The notes: generated by a model from the sequence alone, not told the origin. A DNA stretch of 64,000 nucleotides from Pelotalea chapellei (GCF_018531195.1 NZ_JAHDYS010000006.1:62001-126000); one strand, 5' to 3'; positions 17,227 through 27,265 are shown, counted from the first letter of the stretch. A program made the numbers and translations.

Positions 17227-18119
17227 GCTTTCACCCTCCTGACATTTTCAAGCCACCCTTCCAAGGTCACAAGTGCATTGTCAGCCAAGCCTGAAATGGG
17301 TACAGAGAATACATCTTCATGTATTTCTGTTGCAGGATGTTCCACTGAAACAGCTGTAACTGCTGAGGGTGCAGTCTCTTTAGCTTCAAGCTCTTCAATA
17401 CGTGATTTAATACGTTCATCAGCCCTTGCTTCAGCAGACATGGCACGATAGATGGTCAGCGCCTTATCATGAAATCCCTGTTGTACATACAGCTCAGCCA
17501 GAGTTGCAGTTGAAAGGGGATCGTGATTAACCGTCGTTACTGATGAAGCCGGCACCTCATAATTTTCAAATTCACTCTCACCTAAAACATCGGATTCATC
17601 CATGTCGAGAATTTCTATATCTTCGATAATCTCGTCATCGTCATCCTCAAATTCATCTGCAAAGGTCACGGGTTGGGCACTTACGACCTGATTCGAAGCG
17701 TTGTTAGCACCGTATTCCAGAGTTTCAAGGTCCCGACGGCACTCATCATCAGGGTAAAAATCCAGAATAGTACGATAGACCTTTATTGCTTTATTGATCT
17801 GTCCAGTTGCCACCAAAAGTTTAGCAAATATCCTCTGGCTTTCCAATTCATCAGGAAGCGCAGCGGTGACTGCCTCAAGCGCAAGAAGACACTCATCCTC
17901 CATTCCTTTTGCATAACAGGCTAAAGCCAGCGCCCGTTGTCCTGCAACGTAGCGTGGATGCAGAGAGACCCCCTGACGGGCCGTGGTGAGTGCATTCTCG
18001 ATTTGTCCAGCCGCAAGATATGCTTGTGAAAGAGGTGCAAAAACGTATGATTCCGGATCCCGTGTCAGCTGCTTCTCATACTTCTCGATGTCAGCCTGTG
18101 TCGATGACAATTCCTGCAT
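17217..18119 (-). CDS. Tetratricopeptide repeat protein
   Basis: 300-aa cytoplasmic TPR protein with no signal peptide. Repeats lie at about residues 20-50 (PLSQAYLAAGQIENALTTAR), 60-85, 90-125 (AKLLVATGQINKAIKVYRTI) and 210-235 (AELYVQQGFHDKALTIYRAM). A very acidic segment near 155-180 (EFEDDDDEIIEDIE) separates them. The start is set at ATG 18119, with GGAGGT 6 nt upstream; a GTG at 18125 directly abuts that Shine-Dalgarno. It begins 2 bp after the aroKB stop and overlaps the roadblock gene by 10 bp. The C-terminal tail (LEGWLENVRR) may bind the roadblock partner; function unknown. Confidence 0.85.
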   Translation of the reverse strand: MQELSSTQADIEKYEKQLTRDPESYVFAPLSQAYLAAGQIENALTTARQGVSLHPRYVAGQRALALACYAKGMEDECLLALEAVTAALPDELESQRIFAKLLVATGQINKAIKVYRTILDFYPDDECRRDLETLEYGANNASNQVVSAQPVTFADEFEDDDDEIIEDIEILDMDESDVLGESEFENYEVPASSVTTVNHDPLSTATLAELYVQQGFHDKALTIYRAMSAEARADERIKSRIEELEAKETAPSAVTAVSVEHPATEIHEDVFSVPISGLADNALVTLEGWLENVRRVKACR

Positions 18120-18121
18120 TC

Positions 18122-19717
18122 TCACACCTCCAGTCCAGCCAGGGCGATCAATTGCTCCGGTAAAAACTTCTCAATAATGTGACCGCCTATACCGGAGTTA
18201 CAGATAAAACTGATGGTTCCACCGGCTACCTTCTTATCAGTAGTCAATGCATTCAAAAGAAGGTGCCTTTCAACTGCTGGAGGCTCAAAAGAAAGCTTAA
18301 AGGCATTCAACAGTGCTTCAATTCTGGCAACATCATCTGAGGAACAATGGCCCAGGCTCATTGAAATATGTGCAGCCAGTGCAATGCCGATTGCAACCGC
18401 TTCACCATGAACAAGCGTTCCATAACCCGCCCCTGTCTCATATGCATGCCCCAACGTGTGCCCATAATTCAAAATAGCCCGTAATCCGGATTCCTTCTCA
18501 TCCTGTTCCACGATCTGTGCCTTCAACTGACAGCAGCGAAGAATCACCTTCTGCAGAACATTTTGATCCATGGCCTGAATTGCGGAGCATTCTTTTTCAA
18601 GTATCTCAAAAAATGGGAGATCACAGATAACTCCATATTTCACTACTTCAGCCAGACCTGCACGATATTCCCTCTCCGGTAAGGTTTTCAACGTATCAGT
18701 GTCAATCAGCACCAGCTTCGGTTGATAAAAAGCACCTATCAGATTCTTGCCGCGGGGATGATCAATGGCTGTTTTGCCCCCCACGCTGCTGTCAACCTGG
18801 GCAAGCAGAGTAGTCGGCACTTGGACGAAGGGTATCCCTCGCAGGAAGGTGGCTGCCGCAAACCCGGCCAGATCACCCACTACGCCGCCCCCCAATGCTA
18901 CAATAAAAGATTTTCTGTCAATGCCTGCTTCAATCAGCGCATCATACACACTGTTGAGTGTGGTGGCATTCTTGTATTCTTCGCCGTCAGGGATTTCAAT
19001 TACCGTAACATTGTTACCTGCAGCTTTTAAGGAACTGGCAACGGTATCAGCATAGAAAGCAGCAACAGTAGGGTTGGTGATGACAGCAGCATTTCCAATT
19101 AACCTGATCTCGGCACATCGTTGTCCCAAGGCGGAAAGAGATCCATGGTCAATAAGAATATCGTAGCTATGATCAGCCAGATGTACATTCAGCACCCGCA
19201 TGTCCGGCAACCCCTCCAAAAGGTTCTGAATCTCAGCGGCCACATCTTCCACAGATTTACAGTCCGTGTCAATTCTAATATCCGCTTCCTGATAGTAGGG
19301 TTCACGCTGTTTCATCAGCTCCAGAGCTCGATCTGAGGCATCTTCTCCGCAAAACAGCGGACGGTCTGTGGCATCTTTGAGTCGTGCCAGAATAGTTGTA
19401 AAGGAAGCGGTCAGATTGACTACAAAACCAAGTTCGCGCATGAGCCGGCGGTTGGCTGCGGAAATAACCACTCCACCTCCGCAGGCGATCACGACCCTGT
19501 CCTTCAGCAGTTCCCGCTCCAGGCACTCGCTTTCCAGGACACGAAAACCTGATTCTCCTCTTTCTGCGAATATCTCATGTATGGTTTTTCCAGCTTCTGC
19601 AACGATCTTTGCATCAAGGTCAACCAGTGAAAACCCAAGAGAAGCGGCCAGCACACGTCCGACACTGCTTTTACCGCACCCCATGAACCCGGTCAGCACG
19701 ACAGGTCGCTCAAGCAT
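18122..19717 (-). CDS. aroKB: Fused shikimate kinase / 3-dehydroquinate synthase
   Basis: One 531-aa chain carrying two shikimate-pathway enzymes. Residues 1-172 are shikimate kinase (Walker [10 protein letters not shown], shikimate-binding [15 protein letters not shown]). Residues 173-531 are 3-dehydroquinate synthase (NAD site [26 protein letters not shown], metal ligands in the EVVKYG and GHTLGHAYE regions). The junction [10 protein letters not shown] keeps a perfect GGAGGGG ribosome site and the AroB ATG in frame. The start ATG 19717 overlaps the aroC stop by 8 bp; a GTG at 19732 is an alternative. No frame error is visible. Confidence 0.93.
   Translation of the reverse strand: MLERPVVLTGFMGCGKSSVGRVLAASLGFSLVDLDAKIVAEAGKTIHEIFAERGESGFRVLESECLERELLKDRVVIACGGGVVISAANRRLMRELGFVVNLTASFTTILARLKDATDRPLFCGEDASDRALELMKQREPYYQEADIRIDTDCKSVEDVAAEIQNLLEGLPDMRVLNVHLADHSYDILIDHGSLSALGQRCAEIRLIGNAAVITNPTVAAFYADTVASSLKAAGNNVTVIEIPDGEEYKNATTLNSVYDALIEAGIDRKSFIVALGGGVVGDLAGFAAATFLRGIPFVQVPTTLLAQVDSSVGGKTAIDHPRGKNLIGAFYQPKLVLIDTDTLKTLPEREYRAGLAEVVKYGVICDLPFFEILEKECSAIQAMDQNVLQKVILRCCQLKAQIVEQDEKESGLRAILNYGHTLGHAYETGAGYGTLVHGEAVAIGIALAAHISMSLGHCSSDDVARIEALLNAFKLSFEPPAVERHLLLNALTTDKKVAGGTISFICNSGIGGHIIEKFLPEQLIALAGLEV
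19199..19217 (-). promoter_or_regulatory. Internal ribosome binding site and ATG for AroB inside the aroKB fusion
   Basis: GGAGGGG (19211-19217) lies 9 nt before an in-frame ATG (19199-19201) located exactly where stand-alone AroB proteins begin (MRVLNVHL). Independent AroB translation from the same mRNA is therefore possible. Confidence 0.5.
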
Positions 19718-20891
19718 TGCGGATCTGCTCACAATACCCGTTCAGATTACGTTTGATTTCTCCAACAGAGTCGCCACCAAACTTCTCAAGAAAGGCATTG
19801 GCGATTTCAATCGCTACGACTGCTTCGGCCACGACAAGGGCAGCAGGAACAGCACAGGTGTCGGAGCGTTCCACTGCAGCCTCAAAAGGTTCGTGAGTAA
19901 GCATGTCCACGGAACGAAGCGGCTTGTACAGGGTCGGAATCGGCTTCATGGCTGCACGCACCCTAATGGGTTCCCCATTGGACATACCTCCTTCAATGCC
20001 GCCGGCATGATTGGTGATACGGTAATAGGCGCTTTTTGCACCTTGATCGATACGGCCGGCATCCCTGAACAATTCGTCGTGTACCTGAGAACCGGGACGA
20101 CGAGCGGACTCAAACCCCAGTCCAACCTCAACCCCCTTTATGGCTTGAATGCTCATCAAAGCCATTGTCAAACGAGCATCAAGCTTGCGATCCCACTGAA
20201 CATAGCTGCCCAACCCCGGCGGCAGACCAACTACCTGAACCTCTACAACACCACCTAGAGTGTCACCGGCAGCCTTCGCTGTATCGATAGCATGTTTCAT
20301 GCGCTGTTCTGCAAGATCATCGCAACAGAACATTTCGGATTGTGCAGCCAATGCCCAAAGATCTTCCAGAGGCAGGTCCGGTGGGCTGGCAAGAATACCA
20401 CCGACCTCGCTGACAAAGCCTCCCACGCGAATATCAAATACCTGCAGCAGTGCTTTTGCAGCAGCACCGACTGCAACACGTACCGCCGTTTCACGAGCGC
20501 TGGAACGTTCAAGAATATTACGAACATCATGATGATCATACTTGAGGGCGCCACTTAAATCGGCATGACCGGGACGGGGTCTTGTTACGGCACTTGAGTC
20601 ATCGCGATATTCTGACAATGGAGACATCTTTTCACTCCAGTTTTGCCAGTCGCGATTCCGTACCACCAGTGTCACCGGAGATGCGAGAGTTTCTCCCCAG
20701 CGAACGCCGGAAAGGATTTCAGCAGTATCTTTCTCGATAAGCATACGGCCGCCGCGCCCATACCCCTGCTGGCGGCGAGCAAGTTCATGGTTGATAGATT
20801 CTGTTGAGAGCGGAACAGATGACGGCATACCTTCAATAATGGCCGTTAGTTGCGGTCCGTGGGATTCACCCGCAGTCAGATAGCGGAGCAT
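19710..20891 (-). CDS. aroC: Chorismate synthase
   Basis: Last step of the shikimate pathway: makes chorismate from EPSP with reduced FMN. The 393-aa product begins [13 protein letters not shown], the invariant N terminus. It contains [13 protein letters not shown] with the conserved His, and [13 protein letters not shown]. The start is ATG 20891, with GGAGG 11 nt upstream; an in-frame ATG at 20909 lacks a ribosome site. That GGAGG is inside the 3' arm of an 8-bp hairpin. It is the first gene of the aroC-to-gcvH operon and overlaps aroKB by 8 bp. Confidence 0.96.
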   Translation of the reverse strand: MLRYLTAGESHGPQLTAIIEGMPSSVPLSTESINHELARRQQGYGRGGRMLIEKDTAEILSGVRWGETLASPVTLVVRNRDWQNWSEKMSPLSEYRDDSSAVTRPRPGHADLSGALKYDHHDVRNILERSSARETAVRVAVGAAAKALLQVFDIRVGGFVSEVGGILASPPDLPLEDLWALAAQSEMFCCDDLAEQRMKHAIDTAKAAGDTLGGVVEVQVVGLPPGLGSYVQWDRKLDARLTMALMSIQAIKGVEVGLGFESARRPGSQVHDELFRDAGRIDQGAKSAYYRITNHAGGIEGGMSNGEPIRVRAAMKPIPTLYKPLRSVDMLTHEPFEAAVERSDTCAVPAALVVAEAVVAIEIANAFLEKFGGDSVGEIKRNLNGYCEQIRNA

Positions 20892-20901
20892 GAATAAGAA
20901 A

Positions 20902-20926
20902 ACCTCCATCTGGTTAAAATGGAGGT
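20902..20926 (-). promoter_or_regulatory. Hairpin that contains the aroC ribosome binding site
   Basis: Perfect 8-bp inverted repeat (20902-20909 with 20919-20926; ACCTCCAT/ATGGAGGT) around a 9-nt loop. On the minus strand it is followed by TTTTCTTATTC and the aroC ATG. The 3' arm carries the only GGAGG. It may be the terminator after ppk, a translational block on aroC, or both. Confidence 0.5.
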
Positions 20927-21012
20927 CAAAGTAGCATCGATGCCGATTGACGGCAAGGCAAAAGACAATTAGACTGGGGGGTTTAGTGCATCAGCAGCAA
21001 GTAGCTCGTGGC

Positions 21013-23418
21013 TCAACGCTTGGTCTTCACCTTCTTTTTTTTCTGTTTAAGGGATTCTTTCAGACGTTTTGCAGTACGGGCAATCATCACGCGGTGACTT
21101 CCCGCAGCATTGCCATCATCCTGAGGAACCCTTTGAATATAGCTGCCATCAGGTAGCATGTCCCAAGCGGAACGCTGATCAGCGATATGAGTATCAAAAA
21201 TCATCCTGAGTTCACGAGTCAGTTCAATTTGTTCTACCGGACAGAGCACCTCTACCCGTGCCTCCAGGTTGCGTTTCATGGCATCGGCCGAGGCAATGAA
21301 ATACTCCTCGTCACCGCCGTTTCTGAAATAGTAAATCCGCGCATGCTCCAGAAAACGCCCTACAATGCTGATAACGCGTATATTTTCTGAAAGACCAGGA
21401 ATTCCGGGACGCAGTCTGCAGGTATCCCGCACGACAAGGTCAATTTTGACCCCAGCAATAGAGGCTCGATAAAGTGCCCGAACGATATCTCCATCTTCAA
21501 GGGCATTGATTTTGAACTGAATGTGACCATTCCCTTGGGCAATCTGGATTGCGGTTTCCCGCTCAATCCGGGACAGAAGAGCTTTTTTAAGAAAACGTGG
21601 TGCTGGCGCAAGCTTGTTATAATTACGCTTGGCCATAAAGCCGGTGGTCAGATAATTGAAAAGTTCGGTTACATCCTGTCCCACAGTTTCGTCGCAGGTC
21701 AACATGCCAACATCACTGTAAATGCGGGCTGTATCGGCATGATAGTTACCGGTGCCGATATGCACGTAGCGCCGCAGACCGTTATAGTCCTGGCGCACGA
21801 CCATAATCACCTTGCAATGGGTCTTGAGTCCGACAACTCCATAAGTAACATGAATGCCTGCTTCTTCCATGCGCTCTGCAAGACGAATATTTGCCGCTTC
21901 GTCAAAGCGTGCCTTAAGCTCCACCACCACAGCGACCTGTTTGCCATTCTGGGCTGCAAGCACCAGCGAATCAATGATGCGGCTTTTAACGGAGGTACGA
22001 TAAAGAGTCATTTTTATACCGCGCACCTTGGGGTCTAGCGCCGATTCACGCAAGAAACGCTCCACCGAGGTCGAGAACGATTCATAAGGATGTTGCAGCA
22101 GAATTGAGCCAGCCTCGCGGATGATGTGAAACATATTGCGCTGGGTCTGCAACAGGGGATGATCGATGGGATGATGGGGAGAGTCGTGCAGACGGGGATA
22201 CTCCAGTCTGACCAGTTCCCACAGGTCACGCATGGCCAACATGCCCTGGACATCAAAGACATCGCTCCCTTCATCCAATTCCAATTCTGCTGCCAGACGC
22301 CCACGATGAACCCGGTCCATTCCCTGTTCTACCTCAAGCCTGACAATGGGAGCAAACTTCCGTTCCTTGAGCTCCGACTCAATCATTGCCATCAGGTCGT
22401 CAGCTTCCTCCTCAACTTTTTCGGTATTTGCATTGCGAGTAACTCGAAAGAATTCACATTTCAGGATCTCCATGCCTGGAAAGAGCATGTCCAGATTATT
22501 CATCATTACATCTTCAACCCGAACGAAATGATCCCCCTTCCCCACTCGCAGGAAACGGGGGGTACCCAGTCCGACGGGCACCTTTACCCGTGCAAGTGAT
22601 GTTTCCCTGGCCTTGGGATACCGCAGGGTAACCAGGAGGTTCAGGGACAGGTTCGAGATAAAGGGAAAAGGATGAGCAGGATCTATGGATTGGGGCGTTA
22701 ACAATGGAAAGATGTTGTTATAGTAATGTTCGCGGAGCAGTTTGCGTTCCTTTGAGGTGAGCTGCTCGTACTGTTCAATGATTATATTTTTCTCTTCCAG
22801 TAGGACTCCGACAGCACGAAAAAGCTCCTCCTTGGCAACCTCCAGTTCGCGTACGACCTCGTAACATTCCGTCACCTGCTGGCGAGGTGTGCGACCGTCA
22901 AGAGAAGGCTCGCGCATCCCGGCACCTATCTGCTGTTTGAGTCCACCGATACGCTTCATGAAAAATTCATCCAGATTGGCACTGACAATGGCTATGAATT
23001 TAAGACGCTCAAGCAGCGGTGTACGTTCATCCGCGGCCTCATGAAGCACTCTCCGATTAAAGGAAAGCCAGGTAAGTTCGCGGTTAAGATACCACTGACT
23101 TTCTGAGAGGTCGAAAGCTGACTCAACAGTAGAGATGGCACCTTCTGAAACAGACGCTGCAACATTTTTTCCCGTCTTCCTGCCAGACTTTGAACGGATC
23201 TGCTTAGGCGGTTTGACAGTTCCAGGTTTGACTGTCTTTGGTTTGGCTTGCTTTTTGACAGTTTTATTTAGCGCGACCACAGCCAATTTGCCAGATTGCT
23301 CTGTAGTTGTCGTATTCGTTTCGGAAAGTGATAGAGCCGCCCACTCCACACTCGGTTGCGATACCTGTTCCTGTACTGTTTCTGATTCAGCCACGGTCAA
23401 CTCCTGGATGAAAGGCAT
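21013..23418 (-). CDS. ppk: Polyphosphate kinase 1 with long N-terminal extension
   Basis: Reversibly polymerises the gamma-phosphate of ATP into polyphosphate. Of 801 aa, the first 105 or so are a low-complexity Lys/Pro/Val/Thr-rich tail with no homology I recognise. The PPK core then starts at WYLNRELTWLSFNRRVLHEA. Conserved features are the HPYESF segment, GLKTHCKVIMVVR with the phosphohistidine, and HIGTGNYHADTARIY. The core has normal length (about 695 aa). No clear ribosome site precedes the ATG. It is divergent from the helicase gene and lies upstream of aroC on the same strand. Confidence 0.95.
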   Translation of the reverse strand: MPFIQELTVAESETVQEQVSQPSVEWAALSLSETNTTTTEQSGKLAVVALNKTVKKQAKPKTVKPGTVKPPKQIRSKSGRKTGKNVAASVSEGAISTVESAFDLSESQWYLNRELTWLSFNRRVLHEAADERTPLLERLKFIAIVSANLDEFFMKRIGGLKQQIGAGMREPSLDGRTPRQQVTECYEVVRELEVAKEELFRAVGVLLEEKNIIIEQYEQLTSKERKLLREHYYNNIFPLLTPQSIDPAHPFPFISNLSLNLLVTLRYPKARETSLARVKVPVGLGTPRFLRVGKGDHFVRVEDVMMNNLDMLFPGMEILKCEFFRVTRNANTEKVEEEADDLMAMIESELKERKFAPIVRLEVEQGMDRVHRGRLAAELELDEGSDVFDVQGMLAMRDLWELVRLEYPRLHDSPHHPIDHPLLQTQRNMFHIIREAGSILLQHPYESFSTSVERFLRESALDPKVRGIKMTLYRTSVKSRIIDSLVLAAQNGKQVAVVVELKARFDEAANIRLAERMEEAGIHVTYGVVGLKTHCKVIMVVRQDYNGLRRYVHIGTGNYHADTARIYSDVGMLTCDETVGQDVTELFNYLTTGFMAKRNYNKLAPAPRFLKKALLSRIERETAIQIAQGNGHIQFKINALEDGDIVRALYRASIAGVKIDLVVRDTCRLRPGIPGLSENIRVISIVGRFLEHARIYYFRNGGDEEYFIASADAMKRNLEARVEVLCPVEQIELTRELRMIFDTHIADQRSAWDMLPDGSYIQRVPQDDGNAAGSHRVMIARTAKRLKESLKQKKKKVKTKR

Positions 23419-23521
23419 GGAAATCAGTTGAATCTTACACTTTTTTCATATTCCTGCAAACACCCTTGCTCCTGAAAACAGGTTTTGCACAGCATTGCGT
23501 GGCTGTGGTACATCTTATAGT

Positions 23522-25531
23522 ATGAAAAAATTAAATCCACCGCAGCAGCAGGCGGTACAAAATACCGAGGGGCCTTTGTTGCTTCTTGCCGGCGCTGGCT
23601 CCGGCAAGACCCAGGTCATCACAACCCGCATCGTTCATCTGCTGAAAGACAAACGTATTCCTGCCGATAACATTCTGGCTGTTACCTTCACCAATAAAGC
23701 GGCACGCGAGATGAAAGAGCGTGTCAGCAATATGGCCGGCAAAATGGCGGGCGGTATCGTCATTTCCACTTTCCACTCACTGGGAGTGCGCATTCTGCGC
23801 CGCGACATCAGAGCCCTTGGATTTAAACCAAACTTCTCGATCTACTCCTCTTCAGACCAGGCCGGTGTCTTGCGCCAGGCCATGCGCGAAAAGGATATCG
23901 ATCCCAAACAATGCAACCCTGATACGATTCTGTGGCGAATCTCCGGTGCAAAGAACCGACTGATTGGGCCACAAGAGTTCAAACCTCTTAGCGACGATCG
24001 TATAGAACTGGCAACTGCCGCCATTTATCCACGCTATCAGGAACTGCTCAAGGGTTTTAATGCCATAGATTTCGACGACATCATCATGCTGTCGGTCAAA
24101 CTCCTGCAATCCAATACCGCCATTTTGAACCACTGGCAGGAACGCTTCCAGTACATCATGGTTGATGAATATCAGGACACCAATGCCTCCCAGTATCTGC
24201 TGATTTCGCTGCTGGCGAAAAAGCACGGCAACCTTTGCGTGGTTGGGGATGACGATCAGTCTATCTACGGCTGGCGCGGAGCAGAGGTTCAGAACATCCT
24301 GAATTTTGAAAACGATCATGCCAATTGTCGTGTGATCAAGCTGGAGCAGAACTACCGCTCCACCAGTGCCATCCTGGAAGCAGCCAATAGCGTAATAAAA
24401 AACAATCCAGTGCGCACTGACAAGGCGCTCTGGTCTGCTGTGGGCAAGGGACGCGAGATTGATCTGATCGTTGCAGCGAGCGAAGAGGATGAAGCGGAAC
24501 AGGTGGTTGAAGGCATGTTGATGGAACAGTTCAAGGGAAATCTCTCCTGGTCCGACATGGCCGTTCTCTATCGTTCCAATGCCCAAAGCCGGGCTTTTGA
24601 AGAGCGTCTGCGTCAGGAACGAATTCCTTATGTTGTGATTGGAGGTCAGCAGTTTTATGAACGAAAGGAAGTCAAGGATGCCATCGCCTACCTGAAGGTA
24701 ATCGACAACCCCAGTGATGAAGCTTCGCTGTTGCGCATCATCAACTTTCCCCGGCGAGGAATTGGCGACGGGACCTTGCTGCACCTGAACCAATGGTCCA
24801 TGGAGCATGAGGTTCCGCTGTTCGAAGCTTTGGGACGTGTGCGAGAAATCGATGGCATATCGGAATCAAGCAAGAAGGCTGTGGCTGGATTTCATGAGAT
24901 GATGGCCGGAGTGATAGAGGGATTTAATACGCGTTATGGAATGGGTGCCCAGGTCAACGCTCTTTTTAATCGACTGCGCATTGAAGACGAACTCTATCGC
25001 ACCCTTAATGATGCAGCTCAGGCTCGCAAAAGAATCGAGAATATCGAGCAGGTGGTTAACTCTCTGGCCATATATGAAGAACAGAACCCACGCGGCACGC
25101 TATCTACCTTTCTGGAGCGTATTTCGCTGATGGATGAGGACAAACCTTCCGAAGACAGCAAGGAACATGGGCTGAACGCCGTCACGCTTATGTCGCTGCA
25201 TTCCAGCAAGGGGCTCGAATTCAACCATGTCTGGCTGGTGGGCATGGAAGAAGACCTTCTGCCGCACAAACGTTCAATAGAAGAAGATCCGACCGTGGCA
25301 GAAGAGCGACGGCTCTGTTATGTGGGTATCACCAGGGCACGGCGACATCTGACCATCTCCCGCTGCCAGACCCGCAGGAAGTATGGTGCCACTGAGCAAC
25401 GCACACCCAGCCGGTTTCTGGATGAGATACCGGAGCATCTGCTGATTACTATTTCAAGTGATACTGGAGACAAAGAGGATAAAGCAGTTGACCTGGCTGC
25501 TGATTTTTTCTCACGAATGCTGGGAGAGTGA
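23522..25531 (+). CDS. UvrD/PcrA/Rep-type ATP-dependent DNA helicase
   Basis: 669-aa superfamily 1A 3'-5' helicase. Motifs in order: Q motif LNPPQQQAV, Walker A GAGSGKT, motif Ia TFTNKAA, DEYQDTN (motif II), GDDDQSIYGWRGA (motif III), LEQNYRS (motif IV), TLMSLHSSKGLEF (motif V) and VGITRAR (motif VI). Length and the short C-terminal tail suggest PcrA/Rep rather than full-length UvrD. The start is the ATG at 23522; the upstream TTG at 23495 is in frame but has no ribosome site either. Acts in repair or replication restart. Convergent with lipA, 26 bp apart. Confidence 0.95.
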   Translation: MKKLNPPQQQAVQNTEGPLLLLAGAGSGKTQVITTRIVHLLKDKRIPADNILAVTFTNKAAREMKERVSNMAGKMAGGIVISTFHSLGVRILRRDIRALGFKPNFSIYSSSDQAGVLRQAMREKDIDPKQCNPDTILWRISGAKNRLIGPQEFKPLSDDRIELATAAIYPRYQELLKGFNAIDFDDIIMLSVKLLQSNTAILNHWQERFQYIMVDEYQDTNASQYLLISLLAKKHGNLCVVGDDDQSIYGWRGAEVQNILNFENDHANCRVIKLEQNYRSTSAILEAANSVIKNNPVRTDKALWSAVGKGREIDLIVAASEEDEAEQVVEGMLMEQFKGNLSWSDMAVLYRSNAQSRAFEERLRQERIPYVVIGGQQFYERKEVKDAIAYLKVIDNPSDEASLLRIINFPRRGIGDGTLLHLNQWSMEHEVPLFEALGRVREIDGISESSKKAVAGFHEMMAGVIEGFNTRYGMGAQVNALFNRLRIEDELYRTLNDAAQARKRIENIEQVVNSLAIYEEQNPRGTLSTFLERISLMDEDKPSEDSKEHGLNAVTLMSLHSSKGLEFNHVWLVGMEEDLLPHKRSIEEDPTVAEERRLCYVGITRARRHLTISRCQTRRKYGATEQRTPSRFLDEIPEHLLITISSDTGDKEDKAVDLAADFFSRMLGE

Positions 25532-25557
25532 CGGGAAGCCAACGGCGGGAAGGACAT

Positions 25558-26424
25558 TCACACAGGCTCTGCATCTGGTGAGCCGTAGTAACCGGCGTGA
25601 TAGGAACTGCGCACATATGGTCCGCTCTCCACGTGACTGAATCCCAATGCAAGCGCAGATTCCTTCAGAGACTGAAACCGTTCAGGAGCAACGAATTCCT
25701 GGACCGGAAAGTGATTTTTACTGGGGGCCAGGTATTGGCCAATGCTGAGATACATACATCCTGCCTCACGCAGGCTTCTGAACACCTCAAGCACCTCATC
25801 TTCCCTTTCTCCCATACCCAGCATGATTCCGGATTTGGAAAAAATGCCTGAGCCTAGTACAGTTACCTGGCGCAGAATTTCCAGAGAGCGGGAGTAGTCT
25901 GCACCGCTGCGGATGTGGTACAGGCGGGGTACGGTCTCCACATTATGGGCAATGATGTCGGGATGCGCACCGACAACAGTTTCAAGGGCAGAGATGTTTC
26001 CCATGAAATCGGGAACCAACACTTCGATGCGGCATGCCGGAGCTATTCTGCGAATGGCCTCCACTGTTGCCGCATAAAGGCCGGCTCCACCATCAGATAA
26101 GTCATCGCGGGTCGGACTGGTCACAACCACATGGGAGAGATTAAGACGTTCAACAGCCTCTGCAACCCGGGTGGCTTCTCCGGGGTCAACAGCCAGAGGC
26201 GCTTTTTTATCGACATTGCAAAAACTGCATTGGCGTGTGCAGTTGTTTCCCAGGATCAAAAACGTTGCCTGCCGGCTTGCAAAACATTCCGAAATATTCG
26301 GACACAGGGCTTGCTGGCACACCGTATTCAACCTGAGCTCACCAAGCAGTTTTCGCATCTCGGTGTGATCACCAGGATGGATTTTCTTCCTCAACCACTC
26401 AGGTTTACGCTGTATTTTCATCAT
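25558..26424 (-). CDS. lipA: Lipoyl synthase
   Basis: Radical SAM enzyme that inserts two sulfurs into protein-bound octanoate. The 288-aa product has the auxiliary cluster motif C-x4-C-x5-C (VCQQALCPNISECF) and the radical SAM motif C-x3-C-x2-C (CTRQCSFC). The final RSSYHAG-like SSYHAG includes the Ser ligand of the auxiliary cluster. GAAGGGAT precedes the ATG. It overlaps the upstream lipoate/octanoate transferase by 20 bp, giving a two-gene lipoylation operon that would serve gcvH at 13 kb and 2-oxoacid dehydrogenases elsewhere. Confidence 0.96.
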   Translation of the reverse strand: MMKIQRKPEWLRKKIHPGDHTEMRKLLGELRLNTVCQQALCPNISECFASRQATFLILGNNCTRQCSFCNVDKKAPLAVDPGEATRVAEAVERLNLSHVVVTSPTRDDLSDGGAGLYAATVEAIRRIAPACRIEVLVPDFMGNISALETVVGAHPDIIAHNVETVPRLYHIRSGADYSRSLEILRQVTVLGSGIFSKSGIMLGMGEREDEVLEVFRSLREAGCMYLSIGQYLAPSKNHFPVQEFVAPERFQSLKESALALGFSHVESGPYVRSSYHAGYYGSPDAEPV

Positions 26425-27265
26425 CTATCCCTTCCAGGTTCCATCTCTTCCGTGTGTATTTCGTGCTGTACAACCTCTCTGCTGCCGCTTGTTCCCTGGA
26501 TGACAGATGATCCGGACTCAGAACAACTCCAAAGCTTGCTTCAAATGCAGCGATCAACTGAGCCTGCAACCTGTCTCTATCGATAGTAATGCCACATTCA
26601 GCAAGACAACCTGCTCCTTCAGCCAGTTCGGGGGAACGATCCCGCAGAAATGAAAGGCCAACCCTGGCCATGTTCAACAGGGGAATCGAGCCATGCTGAA
26701 ATATGCAGTTTTTCAGGCGACGCTGGGCGTTTCCACCGATCTTTCTACCATTCACAACGATATCGAATGATTCTCGGCCGGCAAAACAGAAGGCAGTGCG
26801 CTCACCAAGACAGATACCTTCAGATGCTGCGTCTACGGCATAGCATGAATCAAGACCGAGCTGCCGATAAAATGCCAATAAAAACGATGTCAGCACCCGG
26901 AAGGAATCTTTTACGGATGTTGCGGGGGGAATCTGATCCGGGGCACAGACGATAGAGTAGGTTAACTCTTCGGCATGATAAATAACTCCACCACCAGTAA
27001 TCCTTCGTACAATCACGGTTCCGGAAGCATTGCAACGTTCCAGTTCCAGCACCTCCCCTGCCTTTTGAAAACGTCCCAGAGACAAGGCGGGTGGAGACCA
27101 GCCGTACAACCGCAAAACCGGGGCTGATGAGACCGGATTAAAGGAGTTCAGCAGGGCCTCATCAATAGCCATGTTGCGTTCTCCGGGAAGAAGGCCATCT
27201 TCAATGAGACGCCAACCATGACATGGTGGTTTCACATGACTGATATCAGCAGGGACTGTAAACAT
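26405..27265 (-). CDS. Lipoate-protein ligase A / octanoyltransferase family protein
   Basis: 286-aa member of the biotin/lipoate A/B ligase fold. RRITGGGVIYHAEELTYSIV is the acyl-binding and catalytic region, and NAQRRLKNCIFQHGSIPLL is the Lys/Cys segment. Its coupling to lipA and the presence of Cys in NCIFQHGS favour an LipM-type octanoyltransferase over an ATP-dependent LplA, but this needs structural comparison. The absence of a lipB gene here is consistent. GAAGGT lies 12 nt before the ATG. Confidence 0.88.
   Translation of the reverse strand: MFTVPADISHVKPPCHGWRLIEDGLLPGERNMAIDEALLNSFNPVSSAPVLRLYGWSPPALSLGRFQKAGEVLELERCNASGTVIVRRITGGGVIYHAEELTYSIVCAPDQIPPATSVKDSFRVLTSFLLAFYRQLGLDSCYAVDAASEGICLGERTAFCFAGRESFDIVVNGRKIGGNAQRRLKNCIFQHGSIPLLNMARVGLSFLRDRSPELAEGAGCLAECGITIDRDRLQAQLIAAFEASFGVVLSPDHLSSREQAAAERLYSTKYTRKRWNLEGIDDENTA

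Noticed and set aside
18122-19717. Reading aroKB as a frameshift artefact
   Set aside because: The joint is in frame without any extra or missing base, both domains are complete, and codons across it are normal, so a true fusion is more likely; resequencing could still change this.
23852-24808. Long open frame (318 codons) antisense to the helicase gene
   Set aside because: No family motifs and no ribosome site. The opposite strand encodes a complete helicase with all motifs, so this is a shadow frame.
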